Shown in pieces: positions 13,201 to 26,086 of a stretch of DNA of 64,000 bases. Below the pieces are notes generated by a model, which had not been told where the DNA came from, searched no databases, and saw only the letters and a list, made by a program, of their open reading frames with translations. How positions within the stretch are numbered: position 1 is the first letter of the stretch; the number at the start of each line of letters is the position of its first letter. The translations under genes and the position numbers were made by a program. This DNA is from Paramacrobiotus metropolitanus (Eukaryota; Tardigrada; Eutardigrada; Parachela; Macrobiotidae): the NCBI RefSeq assembly GCF_019649055.1, contig NW_026570235.1, positions 310,001 through 374,000 of the forward strand. The letters run 5' to 3'.

Positions 13201-14242
13201 CCTTAATTCTGTATGAACGGTGTGGTCCCCAGCTGTTCCGCTTTGCGTTCCAAATCAAAACAAAATGGTTATTCACTGGCAGGCAATCGCTGCAGTTCTT
13301 CCTCTAGATTTGATTAGCACGTCGTTTTCAAGTATCAGCCGCAAGATCATTAGTACGGAGCAGAATATTAAAAGAAATGTTGACTGGACAATTTGAACAA
13401 TAACAAAACAAATGCAACATCAATTTTTGCGATATTTTTATGAAATTTCAAAAAAAAACATTCCACAACGAAATATCAGTTTTTATAAAAAACTTTTTAC
13501 AGTTTTTACTTTCTGCTGTAAAATTGTAAAAAGCTTCTTCAAAAAGTTATGTGCTGCCTTCCGTTCACATTATTACTTATTCAAATATCATCTCTACCGC
13601 TTTGTGGTAGGCGACTTCCTGGGTTGATTATGGTATTCACGTTCGGTTCGATTCAATTTTCTCGAATATCAATGAGCCGTGTGCGCCTGGGCGGCTTGCC
13701 CGTGAGTCGGCCGTCGGATGATAAAACAGCCTATCATAGCTCTGCTATGCCTTTTCTAGTTGGCTGTTGCTGGGTGACTCCGCCCGCACAATTTGCGGAT
13801 GCTGCCATGATGCAGTCATCGCAACGACAGCTGGCAAAACTGAGTCCGTCAGAACTCAAACATTTGCCATTTTGATAGCTGCGAACTTGATGGTGCGAGG
13901 TACTTCATCATCTGTTGATCGCTAAATTTTGTTGAATTAACGTGTCCAACTCGAATAATTTGTAAATCTTTCGGCCCAGAAACAGTTTCTTTGGTCTATT
14001 TTCGCATTTGTATGAAGGTAAGTCGTCCTTGAGAAACTGACACTGTTGCTGCAAGAGTCGTAAGACCGTAACGTTAAACTTCAGAAGGCGTCCAGTGTGA
14101 TCATGGGTCCACAATTGTTATTGAATCTTTAGTAAAGTGTACTCTTTGTTCTTGGATTTTGTGAAATTTGGATTTTGATAGGACACATCAGACATTGGAT
14201 GAAAGTTAAGGAACTTAACGTTACCAGTTCCTGCTGGAAAGG
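13201..14242. promoter_or_regulatory. Divergent intergenic region NAA15 / PCF11, probable bidirectional promoter
   Basis: About 1.04 kb separates the two start codons, which point away from each other. It should contain both 5' UTRs and promoters. A GC-richer core is seen around 13670-13880, including an AP-1-like TGACTC next to a CCGCCC box near 13775-13786. A 108-codon + strand frame (13549-13875) and a 68-codon - strand frame (13908-14114) overlap this core. Neither has a motif I recognise, so I treat them as chance frames or UTR. Promoter function is inferred from gene orientation. Confidence 0.4.
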
Positions 14243-17200
14243 ATGGTGATAATGATGACGCCTATGGCTTCGCATGACAGACAGGACCCCGATCGGGCCA
14301 TGTTTCAAGAAGTCCGGGATTCATACCATGAAACTTTAACGGACCTGGACCGAAACGACAAATACAGGATCAACATGCTGACCATGTTGGCCGAGGAGAA
14401 TTTCCGTTATGGAGCGGCTGTTGTAGATGCCATTGAAAGGCGTATCGAACAGGTTCATATTATACGTTAATATTTTTGTTTTGTTTTTTCTATTGATTTC
14501 TGCAATGGCGTTTTTTAACGATGAAAGTGAGACCTAGGTCCCTAAGCATTCGTATTGCGATTTCAATTCCTCACTTCAGAATCTCATTCAAGTCTTTCAT
14601 GGCATGTGATATAAGACAAAGAAACGTTGTAATAATTTTGTGTAATCGAGTTCGCCCGAAGGCCAAAATCTCTTGGCTGAATTAAAGAAATGCTTGGCAA
14701 CATTTCTTCAAGCGAACTCAGGCGTAATTACTAATTAGTCAGATGATTTACGGGAAAGTCTCATCTCAGAAACGGCATAGCAAAGCGCTTTTCGGATGTT
14801 TACCGTAGCGCGGCGCAAGAACTTTTTGACGTTAGTAATATAAAACTAAGTAAACAATATTAAATACCCATGTCACCCAAGCCCATCTGTGTCAACATCA
14901 CAACTGCAAGCAATGAAATAACCGATATACTTTGTGCCGAAAGTCTGGGAAATATTGCGGCACAGGAAGCGTAAATATGAAATTCTTCCAAACCACGCTT
15001 TTTGAAGCCCTCATAGTTTCGCAACGAAAAATAGTCGAATGATGGTGGTGTTTTGATTGGGTGCTGACGAGAGAGACACGTTAAGAAGCAGAAAAACAGC
15101 TTTTACAGCAGCTTTTCTGGTGTATAAGTTATTTTGTGCAATTTTGTTCTCCTCCACGGACCAGGTTTTTGACAGTATAAACTTTTTTTTGTTACTGGTA
15201 GAACCAGAAACTCAGGTTTTTTAAAGACTGCTTTCCATTTATTCGGCAAATAATAGTACAGTTCCTTTCACTTGTAATTTTTTATGCTTGGCAATAGGTG
15301 GTATGTTTATTGAATTGTAGAAGATTAGATCTAACGATACATTGTCAGTTTGTCACAGTAATTAAAAATACTTCGAAATATTGCCTTTTACATGTTTTTT
15401 GGCACTTGAAAAAATGGCGCAGACTGCGTAATCACACCGATAGAAAACTGAGAATTGTACGTGAGACATCAGTATTTTTACGATTTATACGAGTACTATA
15501 GAATAGGGAAACGTTCCTTTTGCACCGTATTGATTGTGAATCAATCTTGTTTCACTCAACTTGCAACAAAATGACATAATTACAGTTGTCCGGTTGATAT
15601 CATTATTATGCAGCAATCAAGCATCAACTATCTGCAGTTGGAAACACGATCGTTATCTACTGTAGAAAGTTGTAGCTGCGTAATTGTTGCTTAAAGCGAT
15701 TACCGGATACCGAGAACTTGTAATACATACCTGTCATCCGAAGTTCCGAACTAGCTACAAAGTTTACCAACCGGAAATTAAACTACTGTAGTACTGATCG
15801 CTAATGTGATCAGACGATGATTGCGCGTTGAGGCTGATTCCAGTTTAAATATGCAATTTCCCTGACCAATATCTGCTTTTTTTAATTGATTTTCCTGAAA
15901 TCGTAGGTCTCGCCTTCCCTAAAGCTGGTCTTGCTTTATGTGATTGATTCCATTCTCAAAAACAGTAAAGGAGATTATAAGCCGCTTTTCCGGCCGTACT
16001 TGGTGAAGATGTTCACAAGTATATTCAAACAGGTTAGGAGAGATTTTCGTCCGATTTCTTAAGTACAAAACACTATCAGATTGCGATTTTTAGTCGGACG
16101 AACGTATCAGGTCGTCTATGTATAAAGTACGTTGTACATGGAATCAGTTGTACGAACCGTCGTACCTTCAGTTGCTGGATGAGAAAGTTAATGAAATTGA
16201 CCCGAAATGGCCGGTTATTATGGCTCCACCAGTTGTACCTCCCGTGGCCAAACTTCAGGTAAACAAATAATCTACTGTGCTTTTCAGTCAATTAACGCTC
16301 GCTAATTGCATGTCTTGCTTGTTTTTTTAGGTCATCGAAAATTCCTCTCCAGCTGTTGTTGTTAACGGTGTACCGGCGCCTGCCAGCGCGGTCCCGGCTC
16401 CGGTGCCGACAAGATCAATAACACCCCCTTTAATGAAACCAAGCCCATTCCACACCTGCCATGGTTCCTAATTTGTCTCCTGTAAAAAAGGTACGTAGTG
16501 CGTTCTATCTTTGCCTCGAGTATGCTTGTGCTGCAGTTACTTAATATGACAGTACCATTATGTCCATTTGAAACTCAAAAAATTGCCTTTATCTTTTTGA
16601 TACAAGTGTTTAAATTTCAAAATTTGACATTTTAGGAAGCCGTACGTAACGATACCGGCCGCGTTCCCAGTATGGAGTCTCCGCAAAGTTCTCAGTCCTC
16701 AGACGGATCCGAATCACCTGAAAAGGCGGCGAAACCTTCGGCACCTGCTCCCCCACAGCCCTCCGCCCTGAAAAATCTCCCACGCATTCCGAAGAAGCCC
16801 GGTGTTAAGGACAGCATGAATACGGATGTCGCTCGACCGGCGCCGCGCGGGGCCATCCCGAGCCCGGCTGGGCTGGCCGCACGTGGGCGAAGAGGGCGTG
16901 GTGCTTCTCAGCCCGTTGTTGTGAATAAGGAGAAACGTTCTCTGGACCAGGCCAATAACGGATCAACGGATGGAGTGCCGCCGAAAATCAAAATCCCGAA
17001 AATCATTCACAGTCAAAGGTATCGTTCATAATAAATGAGAAAGAAAAACAGCAATAGGATTATGGACGTAGTGATTGTTCTGTTTTCTGTCAATCGCCTG
17101 TACCTATTGTTAGTTTAGATGCATAACGTCTTAATTTGAGCAAGTCCACAGAGATCAGTTATCAAGCCATAGTAATTTTGTGGCATACTTCGTAGTCGTT

Positions 17201-20200
17201 TTAATATGGCCATTATTTCATTGTGTTTACTCTGCATGTGATATGTGACTGGCTTCAAGTAAGGCTCCTATGAAGGTGTTCTGTGTTGCAGAGACGCATC
17301 GGAACCACAAGAGAATCACGAGAACTTCGCTGATGGACCCACAGCAGCGCCACTTATTCCCCGTCCTGGGACCCGCGGTGCTCCCCGCATGGTCATGCGT
17401 CCCCGGGGAGAGCTTCGCGGTGCACGCGGCGGTCGCCCTCCATATGCTCATCCAACGCGGCCGCACTTCGAGCGACCAGAGACCGGATGGCGCGGACATC
17501 ACCCTGATAACCGCATGACGCAGCCGCATCATCTGGACGTGCCCATTCGGCCGCCGGTGGGACCGCTACTGCCCACACCGCGACCCACAGAGTCTGACGT
17601 ATACGACTCGGAGAAAACGGAGATCGAGGGAAAGTTACAGCGGGGACATATCAATTTTCAAGACTACCAGAAGTTACTGGTAAAGTTAAAAGAAGACCAC
17701 GAGCTGCGCTCGTTAAAGAACGCCATTAGCCGCTCACTGCCGGGACCTCATCCTACTGATCTACCAAGTGCTAGTAATAATGATTTTATATGTCTCGGTG
17801 ACAATAATGAACTGTATGAGGTGCGGTGGTTTCGTGGCCGCACGGTTGTGATAATGAATGGGTTAGTTTTTGATATCAGTTTTAAAGGGAATGACGTTCT
17901 TTTTATACTTGATAATCACGTGTCAACCGCCATACCCTGTCAGTTGAATGAACCGAAGCGATTATTTTTTGGTACTGGATGGCATACAATAAAATTGGGT
18001 GGTCCGAACTTTCAATTGGTAATAGACGGTGTACCATTTCGTGTTGAGTTCACGCCAGAGCCAGTAGCAATTACTGTTGATCACCAACAACACTGGGTAC
18101 GGCTGCAATCTCAAGAAATGGGAGGACGTCCGCCCATAGTGGACATTGGGTCAATCCCATTAAATGATGAAGTTTTCGGTGGAGGGGGTAAGTGAAATAC
18201 CAGAAATCGGCATTTTCAATTCTTTTAAGTTTGTAGTTGAAGATTTGGTTTTCTAAATATACCTTTATTATATTAAAGCCTTTTGAAATCGAAAGAATTT
18301 TTCCAGTATTCACCTGTTTTAAACGTTTTTGTATAAGATATACAGTTTTCGGTTTGTTTTCTTTTGATTATTTCAGTTTGCTCGATTTTTACTTCTGTAT
18401 CGGCTAAATGTGTATTTAAATGCCATAGTATCCGAAGAAGAGAAAACGAAAGAGCCGATGCCAGATATCGCCAAAATTCTGGCAGTTATTGCGCAGTTGT
18501 CTAACGCACCAGCCGCGATAGCAGCAGCACCGGAAACTCAGCCACCGACGCCTCCTCAGCCTTCCAGTTCCGATAGTTCAATGGAAAAGCCGAAATCACC
18601 GGAAGCTTTTGACTTCGAGATCTCGTCCGACTCGATTGCTGGCGTATTGAGAAGCAATATGTCGAAATCAGAGTTTGTTCGGCTACCTCTGCAGGAAAAC
18701 GTGGTTGACCTGAAAAACTGGAACGAAACCGGCGAGATGAACGAACGTTTTAACCAGTAAGTAACGTTTTAAAGTTTAGGCAACACTGGAATATTGTGCA
18801 AGTTGCGGTGCTTTTCCTATCATGGTTATGTGGTGGTCTTCTCTTGCATTTGGGATTATCATAGTTTCTATCGTGCAGGTATTATCTGCCAACACTCGAA
18901 AAACTTGGACTGAAACTGAGCAGAAATGGGTGTTGTGGACTGCGTTTTATGGCGTCAGAAAGTGAAGCCGCGAAATGGGATCTGCTGATCCATGATGGAT
19001 GGAATAAAAAGGACCAGGTTGACACTGGAGATTGGGATATTGACGAAAATGCATTTGTCCACGACAAGGCCTTCTTCGAATCTGATGATAAAGGTCAGTT
19101 AGCTTAAGCATATTTAAATATTTTCCTTTCCAGCTCTTATTAGAATTTTTGTGCCGTTGCAGTTATAGAGAGCATGTTTAAGGATTTTGTAAGATCACGT
19201 CTGCCCGAAAAGGCTAACGAAATTCTGGAAATACCGGAAATTCCCGCGGTCACTGATGATGCGACGGTAGTTGTTGCCGAAAGTGTCGACGACAATATCG
19301 AATTAAACCCCGTTGCGAAATCGAGAATAAAGGTTAGCGATGCTTTGAACATAGTGTAGAATATTAAACGTTAAAAAAAGTGGTAAATAGCTACAGTAGA
19401 GTACCGCTTTTGGGATCTTCTAAAGCGTAGTAAGATTGGCTTATGATGGTTATCCAATAGATCCTTCTGACGAGCTCGTACCCAAATCGCTCGCATTTAT
19501 GGAGACAAATATTAGTCTGAGGCCATCTGGTTTGATTTGAGTTATTTGGAAACCGTTGGCACACTATTTTTTTATCAAAGTTGCGACAGTTAGTGCACGA
19601 GTATTTTGCAGGTTAATTGTGATCTTTGCTTGGAGCAACTGCATGATGAATATGTGGATGAAGACGAGGAATTCATTTTCAAGGACTGTGTCCGAGTGAA
19701 AAATCCTTTAGATGGAACAGAAAAGGTAAACGAGCGTACTCATTGTTAGATTATTCGTCGCCGTGACGCCGTCATTTGGTCGATGCACATCGATGATAGA
19801 ATTGGGCTTTGCTGCTAACTTGTTGTGTATACCATATGCAGAAATTCTTTATCATTTAGATTTTTCATCGAGAGTGTTACGAGGAAAGTAAGCGAAAATC
19901 CGAAGAAGACACCGTCGTCATTTCTAAACCAAGCAGGTGGAAGACTGGTGTAATAACGGAGCAGACCCCAGTAAAGGCGGACAGTGTGCAATCTGGACCG
20001 GTAAGTGGGCAGTCTGCAATCTGGACCTTTATAAAAATTTAGGCTGGTACCTAGTTGTTTATGCCGTTGATTATCGTGTACCGTTCAATTTGTTACGGCA
20101 TAGTACGAATGGCTTATGATGGTTATCCAATAGATCCTTCTGACGAGCTCGTACCCAAATCGCTCGCAATTATGGAGACAAGTTTCAGTCTGAAGCCATC

Positions 20201-20516
20201 TGGTTAAATTCATGTTATTTAAAAACTTTACCTGCTCGGGTTTTTGCGATAGTTAATTCTCGGGTAGCGTTACACAAACACGGTTTTTTAGCTTTAACCG
20301 GAATGGTACGTACGAGTAAATACTCTACTTCATTAATCAATATTGCAGTTACCGAAGTCCAAGTCTGGAACCGCAATTTCCGAGATATCGAAGACGAAGG
20401 CGGAATCGGTCCAGTCTACCTTAAATGATTTGGAAGAAAAGTTTGTGATTATGTTTGAGGATGATGATGAAGATGAAGGAGAGGAATCACAGGATCCGGA
20501 AGAGAATACCGAGTAA
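14243..20516 (+). CDS. PCF11: PCF11, pre-mRNA cleavage complex II / transcription termination factor
   Basis: PCF11 binds the RNA polymerase II C-terminal domain through its CID and couples 3'-end cleavage to termination. Exons: 14243-14452, 15907-16032, 16094-16258, 16331-16490, 16636-17018, 17292-18187, 18429-18756, 18879-19093, 19163-19332, 19612-19725, 19860-20000 and 20349-20516. The CID covers the first three exons, with INMLTMLAEEN, LVLLYVIDSILKN and DEKVNEIDPKWPV. A Pro/Ala-rich linker and an RGG-like basic stretch follow. The exon 17292-18187 carries the central region conserved in metazoan PCF11. The C-terminal zinc region includes CDLCLEQLHDEYVDEDEEF and HRECYEESK, and an acidic tail ends the protein. 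About 1,024 residues. Exon 16331-16490 is 160 bases between two phase-0 introns, so it carries one base too many: its first part ends in a stop, while the +1 frame (TPAMVPNLSPVKK) joins the next exon correctly. I think this is a one-base insertion or assembly error. Two introns carry a duplicated segment (see repeats). Confidence 0.92.
19436..19532 (+). repeat. Copy 1 of a frame-preserved ~97-bp duplicated segment in a PCF11 intron
   Basis: The segment lies in the intron between exons 19163-19332 and 19612-19725. It is about 90% identical to 20109-20205. Both copies are open in the same frame and encode LAYDGYPIDPSDELVPKS or MAYDGYPIDPSDELVPKS, then LAFMETNISLRPSG or LAIMETSFSLKPSG, with a stop soon after. 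Weaker similarity runs on for about 28 bases downstream. It could be a fragment of a duplicated exon, a gene piece, or a dispersed repeat; I do not recognise the peptide. Confidence 0.8.
19979..20027 (+). repeat. 21-bp direct duplication straddling a PCF11 splice donor
   Basis: GGACAGTGTGCAATCTGGAC at the end of an exon (19979-19999 with a final C) recurs at 20007-20027 just inside the intron with two mismatches. The donor GTAAGT at 20001-20006 lies between the copies. It looks like a local slippage duplication of the exon end; the second copy is not followed by a usable donor. Confidence 0.75.
20109..20205 (+). repeat. Copy 2 of the frame-preserved duplicated segment
   Basis: This copy sits in the last PCF11 intron, between exons 19860-20000 and 20349-20516, 673 bases downstream of copy 1 and in the same orientation. 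Differences from copy 1 are a handful of substitutions, several conservative at the amino-acid level (I/F, K/R). It ends with GGT TAA in the shared frame. No obvious terminal repeats or target-site duplication flank it. Confidence 0.8.
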
Positions 20517-21782
20517 CTTTAGTTTAGTCATAAGTGTTTTGTTGTCAGGATTGGGATTGGTAGTTAATATAATTGACCTCTTGATGCTGGATACCTTTGA
20601 TATTGTACTTTGTATTTCCTTGCTACCTTTTCATTTGAACATTTCCGCGGACCAGAAATTTCACTATGATACTGATGGACTCAGGGCGATTGTCTTTGTA
20701 TTCATGGTGGTTTACGTTCATTTGGTGAGATGACGCAGTTGCAGGCCTTATTTGTTTTAGAGAGGATTTATTCGATATTTCATTTGGAAATTAAAGTTTC
20801 GGTTGTTGCAGAATAGTGATTTTGTGCCAATACCAGCGAGAATTCCGAAAATTCAACTATAACAGCGTGAATTTAAGATTTACGGTGCTAAACTGCCACT
20901 CTAATAAGTACAGAGTAGGTGTGCTTAACAAAAGCGCGGTATGGTCATTTTGCGCCCAACTGACACAAAACTTTATGGCAAAACAAATGAAAAAAGGAGC
21001 TGACAATCAAGTGAACAAGACCCAAACAATAATAGTATTACAATACAAACCGCACTGGTAATTGTCACGGACCTACGGTAATCAGCATGAGCTTCCCAAA
21101 ATGTGATACTTTGTTAAATTCTGCTATAGTGTGGGTGAAAAGCACTATAAAATCTACCCCTGAATCCTTGATCATTAATCATGTTCAGTCAGCTCCCGTC
21201 ATCCCGATATTTCGAAAAAAAGAATACACAACTTCAAGTAATAATAACGTACACGACTTCAAGTAATAATAATAATATGTCCCGTACGCCGAAATCGTCT
21301 AACAATAATGATTAGCAGGAACTTTTTACTACAGTACATAGTTACTTTGTTTACTCGTAGTATTTGCTAAAGCAGCGCTGTGTGAAGTGTGATAGGAGAT
21401 ACGGCGGTATACCGCCTTTGTTATAACTTACATAAGCGTCTGTATTGATAACAAAACTTACAATATTAAAGCCAGGACTGCGTATATTTTTTATGGTTAT
21501 TCTTAGGTCATTCTTAGGTTGTCTGTTTACTGGAACACTAGTTAGCTGTTAGTTCACTTGTTGCGGCATTATTATTATGAGTCGGATGAGACTAACGGCT
21601 ATTAAACCGTAAGTTATACTCGGTAAACTGTTCAATGCTTTATTCTGCACGGTCTGCACCATAAGAGAAAAGTTGACGACGTAGTAGTGGTTGTTTCGGA
21701 TAACGCTGAGAACTTTAAGGGCTATCAGTATCTGGATCGGTTTTATGGATCGTCGTGAAATGAGAGGAGTTTGTACGTCGGA
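20517..21782. other. Intergenic region between PCF11 and SERAC1
   Basis: This 1.27 kb should hold the PCF11 3' UTR and the SERAC1 promoter and 5' UTR. Open frames are short and unpatterned. A short direct repeat of CACGACTTCAAGTAATAATAA type lies near 21227-21275 (ACAACTTCAAGTAATAATAA then ACGACTTCAAGTAATAATAA). No RNA gene was recognised. Confidence 0.5.
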
Positions 21783-24017
21783 ATGCAGCAGTCGACGTTC
21801 TGGACTCGACGGCGATATTTCGTTATTGCTGGTGTTGGGAGTTTCTTCGTCGGTATCGCCACCGGCAGCTGTACATTATACGTGATACAAAAATGGCGTC
21901 GCACTGAGATCCCTTCCGTTACTTTGGATGGCCGTGAAAAGTACATCTATATTGAACGCAATAAGTCCACGCAGATTCAGGACCGTATCCCTATACGCAT
22001 CGACAAGTTCGTGCCCGATCTGTTCAATGCATCCAATCTGGTGCGCGCCGTTCTCCTGGATGAGGAACGGCGGGGACGGATCATCGACGATCTGGCGCGG
22101 CGCTCCTGGATGGCCTTCGAAGCCTACCAGATCGCGCAGAAAGCCTTTGCATACCCGAAACTAATGATTTCTCTCGCGCGCGCCGAGAATTTCAATCCTG
22201 ATTTATTGTTCCGACCTGGGAAACTCAAAGATCAATTCCTGCGAGAAAATCTGTGCGACGATTTAATAACTATCCTGAAAAAATGCCCGGCCACGAAAAA
22301 CATGCCGCGCTTGGCTCTGAAGAAAGACAGAGCGTTGCGTTATGCTGCACGGACGTCGAACATGGTCTCTGAGTATTTAATGGGCCTAGCTGGGCCGCCG
22401 TCGGAAACCCAGAAGAGTAAATTCCTTCTGGAAACGCTGAGTGAAATGTCCGAACATCCGGAGTGTTGTCTCAAAATGAGGGATGATGGAATTATCCGAG
22501 TGTTGATTAGACTCTCCAAAGAGCTTTCTCTGAATATTGATGATTACCGATGCATTGTGAGAATACTCGCCAATGTTTCGGCTGTGGCTTACGACGATGC
22601 TCTGCTTGAAGAAATTACCAGGTCTGGTCTGCTGAAAATGTTAGCTGAATGGTCGAACTCTTCAGATTTGGATCTGTGTCTGCGAGGTAAAATATATGTT
22701 TTGCATTGGGCCTTTATATAATGAATTTACATATTATGGAACTGGAAATGACATGTTTTGTTCCTAACGTGATATATATGTAATTTAAAATTTTATAGTA
22801 CTTTCTGTAAATGGCAACAGCTCGCGCCCGCTAATCGCTAGTACAGTACGGTTCAACAAGTGCTTTTCGATATTTTCTTAATGATTTTACAAAGAAATAT
22901 GATCTGCATAAAAATAATAATGATGACAATTTCACTTTGCATTTGTGATGATCTGTTCGTGCTTTATAATGGATTATTTTGATTTTGTGAGTTTTGTCAC
23001 GCAAATCTTAGCTGGTTAGGTGGATTTGGTTAGTAAATTTCGCCAGCAGCAGTTACGGTTTTGATTGCGTGCAGTATTATGCTTATTGCAGCATCCAAAA
23101 CTCTGTCCAATTTGGATAAAGAGTCAGATCCTTACTTCTACACCAGCGGAGTTTACCTGCTTCATCCTCTGAAGTTGCCAAAGACGGAACCGGTGTTCGA
23201 CATTGTGTTTGTGCACGGTTTGCGCGGTGGTGTTTTGAAGACATGGCGGCAAAATGATGCCGCCAGACGCAGTACGAATCGCCAGCAGCTTCCCATGAAT
23301 GTGGATGAACCTTACTTACATACCCAGTGTTGGCCTAAAGATTGGCTGCCAGTGGACTTCCCCTCCAGTCGCATAATCGCTGTGGATTACGAAACGTCCT
23401 TTGTTCTGCCGACTTTCCCAGCAACAGGAAATGGTGGTAACAGCGGCGTTCTGGAACTTCGCAGTGCTGACCTACTGGAACGATTGCACTTGGCCGGAAT
23501 CGGAAAGCGACCAGTGTTCTGGATATCGCACTCAATGGGTGGACTTCTGGTTAAGCAGATGTTGCTGTTGTCTTTGGAAAAACCGGAAACGTCCGATTTG
23601 CTGAAGAAGACCCTGGGTTGTGTCTTTTATTCGACACCCCATCTTGGTTCACCGTTTGCTGACCAGATGGCCCGCCTTTTCAAAGTCTCTCCAGAAGTAC
23701 AGGATCTGCGGATCAACAATCCTTATTTGCTCAAATTGCAAGAGAAATTTTCCCATCTGGTTCAAGAGCATGCGTTGAATTTGCTGAGCTTTGGAGAGAC
23801 ACTGCCTGATTACAGGATAATCTCTACGCGATTTGTTCCCGTAGATAGTTCGAATATGCGAATTGGGAAGTTTGTTGAGCTGGGCGATGCGACGCATTTT
23901 GTCTCATGCAAGCCTTCTCATCCTCGTTCGGCCATGTATTGTGAACTGATAAATTTTTTGCGAGAATTGCTCATTTCTTATGAAGATAATGGAAAAGCAA
24001 AGCCTGATACCAGCTAG
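21783..24017 (+). CDS. SERAC1: SERAC1, serine active site-containing protein 1
   Basis: SERAC1 is an alpha/beta-hydrolase fold protein at mitochondria-ER contacts, needed for phosphatidylglycerol/cardiolipin remodelling and cholesterol trafficking in mammals. Two exons, 21783-22686 and 23092-24017 (phase 1 intron, G|CA), give 609 residues against about 654 in human. I chose ATG 21783 because it directly precedes a basic, then hydrophobic N-terminus (RRRYFVIAGVGSFFVGIATG), fitting a membrane anchor or mitochondrial signal; the frame runs a few codons further upstream without another ATG. The middle is helical, ARM-like (LIRLSKELSLNIDDYRC). The hydrolase domain has IVFVHGLRGGVLKTWRQ, WPKDWLP, the nucleophile elbow WISHSMGG (Ser near 23535), FYSTPHLGSPFAD, and a late His in GDATHFVSCKP. 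These strings are diagnostic. The intron contains two candidate AGs; only 23091 restores the frame. Confidence 0.95.
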
Positions 24018-25164
24018 CTCGTGCACTAAATTGGTACAGTTTATATGTCTGTGTTAATTCTTGCTATGTGTAGCTTTACATTTTTCGGTTCGCAGTGTGT
24101 ACTTGCTCAAGTCATTACTACTCAAATCTGTGATCGGGATCTTCGGCCATTGTATCATAATTAACATTTATGGATCCATAAAATTACTATCACATTTGCA
24201 CTTTGCAGATGAATGTTAATCTGTCGCTCTCGCTTCGAAAAACTTGTTTCTCTGACAAAGTTGCGTTGCACAATGACAACCGCAAGCGCACCGGCCATTT
24301 ATTTGGCGTTTACTGTTCAGTTTTCTTAGTTAGGTAAACCTTTTTGTGATAAAAGTTGTACGAAATTCATGTCTGCACACACAAGCACTTAGAAGTCTAG
24401 ATATACAAGTAATTTGCTGATCCTGAATATCTAGATTATTGCAAAAACGTAAGATTAAGAAAAGCAGAAGGAGTTTGCAAAACTTCGAAAAACCCAGCTC
24501 GCAAAGTCCCTGGTACGGGCACATGTGACATTTCCAAAGCCGGTAGTTCAAAGTGTCGAGTACATTCAACTGGGATCCGGAGTTTGGTTTCCGCTAGTCA
24601 CGATCAGAATTAAACCTTTATTAATGTATTTTTCTGCTCAAACTCAAAGAACCTATTTTTTGCTAACGCTTAAATGAGATTTTTACAATATTAATTTTGC
24701 ATAACTCCGTAAAGGAAATGAATTTTCTGAAGACTTTTTGGCACACATGACCACAATAAGTACCTGTGGGCGGATTTTATGGTGAGTTGGCCAATGGGCA
24801 ACGGTCATGGTGTTGCACGCCAAAATTGTGTAGTGTTGTCGTACATCCTGACGGCTGACGATCTGTCCGGAATAATAATATATGCAGATCGATACATAAA
24901 ATTATTATGATTTGCCTCCCGACGGATTTTTCCTCACAAGTCAAGTAAATTCAAAAAATTTTCCTGCTTTCCAGTGAACGAGAAAATTTTTCAATTTTAT
25001 TATCGGTTACTTGTAGAGTAGCAGCTGTTTGCAGCGGAGAAGTGACCATTGATTCCCGCTTTCCCGGCAGCAGAGGCCGCTAACCAGTATTCCGTATACC
25101 AACTGTTAATCAATCCTATCGGATTTCAAAATGGATTTCCACTTCGGACATACATAAACAATTT

Positions 25165-25230
25165 TTATTTGGTGTATGTCTGGACCTTATTTTTTAGTGT
25201 ATGTCCAGTCCACTTATTATTTGGTATATG
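25165..25230. repeat. Short degenerate triple tandem repeat (~22-27 bp units)
   Basis: Three imperfect units occur in a row: TTATTTGGTGTATGTCTGGA at 25165, TTATTTTTTAGTGTATGTCC at 25187, and TTATTATTTGGTATATG at 25214. Copy number is low and divergence is high, so this is a minor local duplication. Confidence 0.5.
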
Positions 25231-26086
25231 TGAGGGATTCCTGAATCTCGGGTTGACTTCGTGACTCGTCGTATTCGTAATCAGTGCAGTGGGATTTATA
25301 ACTCCTCTGCAGGATTGTATTAGAAAGTGAGTAAAAAGTGTATATAAATATTTTGTTTCCTTTATACGTACAGCCATGTCGGAAGTTTCTTTTTTTTATA
25401 CTCAACTGCAATATTAACATGATGTATTTTGTCTTCGCCCAAAAACTTTTAATTTAAGAACCTATGTACAGTACACATTCTACGCTAGTTGTTCTACCAT
25501 GGACAGTTAAATCATGCACTTATTGGTATACATTATAATTGGTATGGTTTCAAAACGCATTTTGTATATGTTTCCATGCCGGTTTAGAAGGTGTGAGAAT
25601 TTTAATGCTCTATTACATTAGTGACTATTTAATTGCTCTAGGCTGTTGACAAACATGTAGCAGAACATGCATTCGGCACTTCACCTGAAACGTATCAAAT
25701 ATTTTGTGCTTGTGTCATATAAAACGCAAAACGAATTTTAACTCTTAACGTCATTGTAATTTTGGATAAACTTGTTGCAAACTTTTGTACGCGTTTTGCG
25801 CATATTCTTGCATCGAAGTTCTGCTACTAAAAGTAAGGCATCTGGATGTACCGTATGTATGTGCATGATGATAATTATGTCTGCACAGCAGTAGCCTATT
25901 CGGACACATAATTTTGCGCAGGAAAGTATTTAATATTGTCGAACTGAACAACTTTACATTGCTGAGGCCTGGTGGTGGTGTCTGGTTACGTAAATAACAC
26001 TTACAATGTTCTTTTTTATTATATTGTGTGCACAGTGAAGCAAATTAGATTTCTGTTTGGTCTTACCGTTAGTACGGGGCCGTTTT

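Noticed and set aside
13549-13875. 108-codon + strand frame in the NAA15/PCF11 gap
   Set aside because: Lies in a GC-richer probable promoter; no coding pattern or partner exon.
16076-16093. Alternative PCF11 acceptor CACTATCAG at 16079
   Set aside because: It would put the next exon out of frame; the downstream TTTTTAG at 16093 restores the CID sequence.
19937-20119. 60-codon frame running from the PCF11 exon through the following intron
   Set aside because: A different frame from PCF11 there; it is interrupted by a good donor at 20001 and has no independent support.
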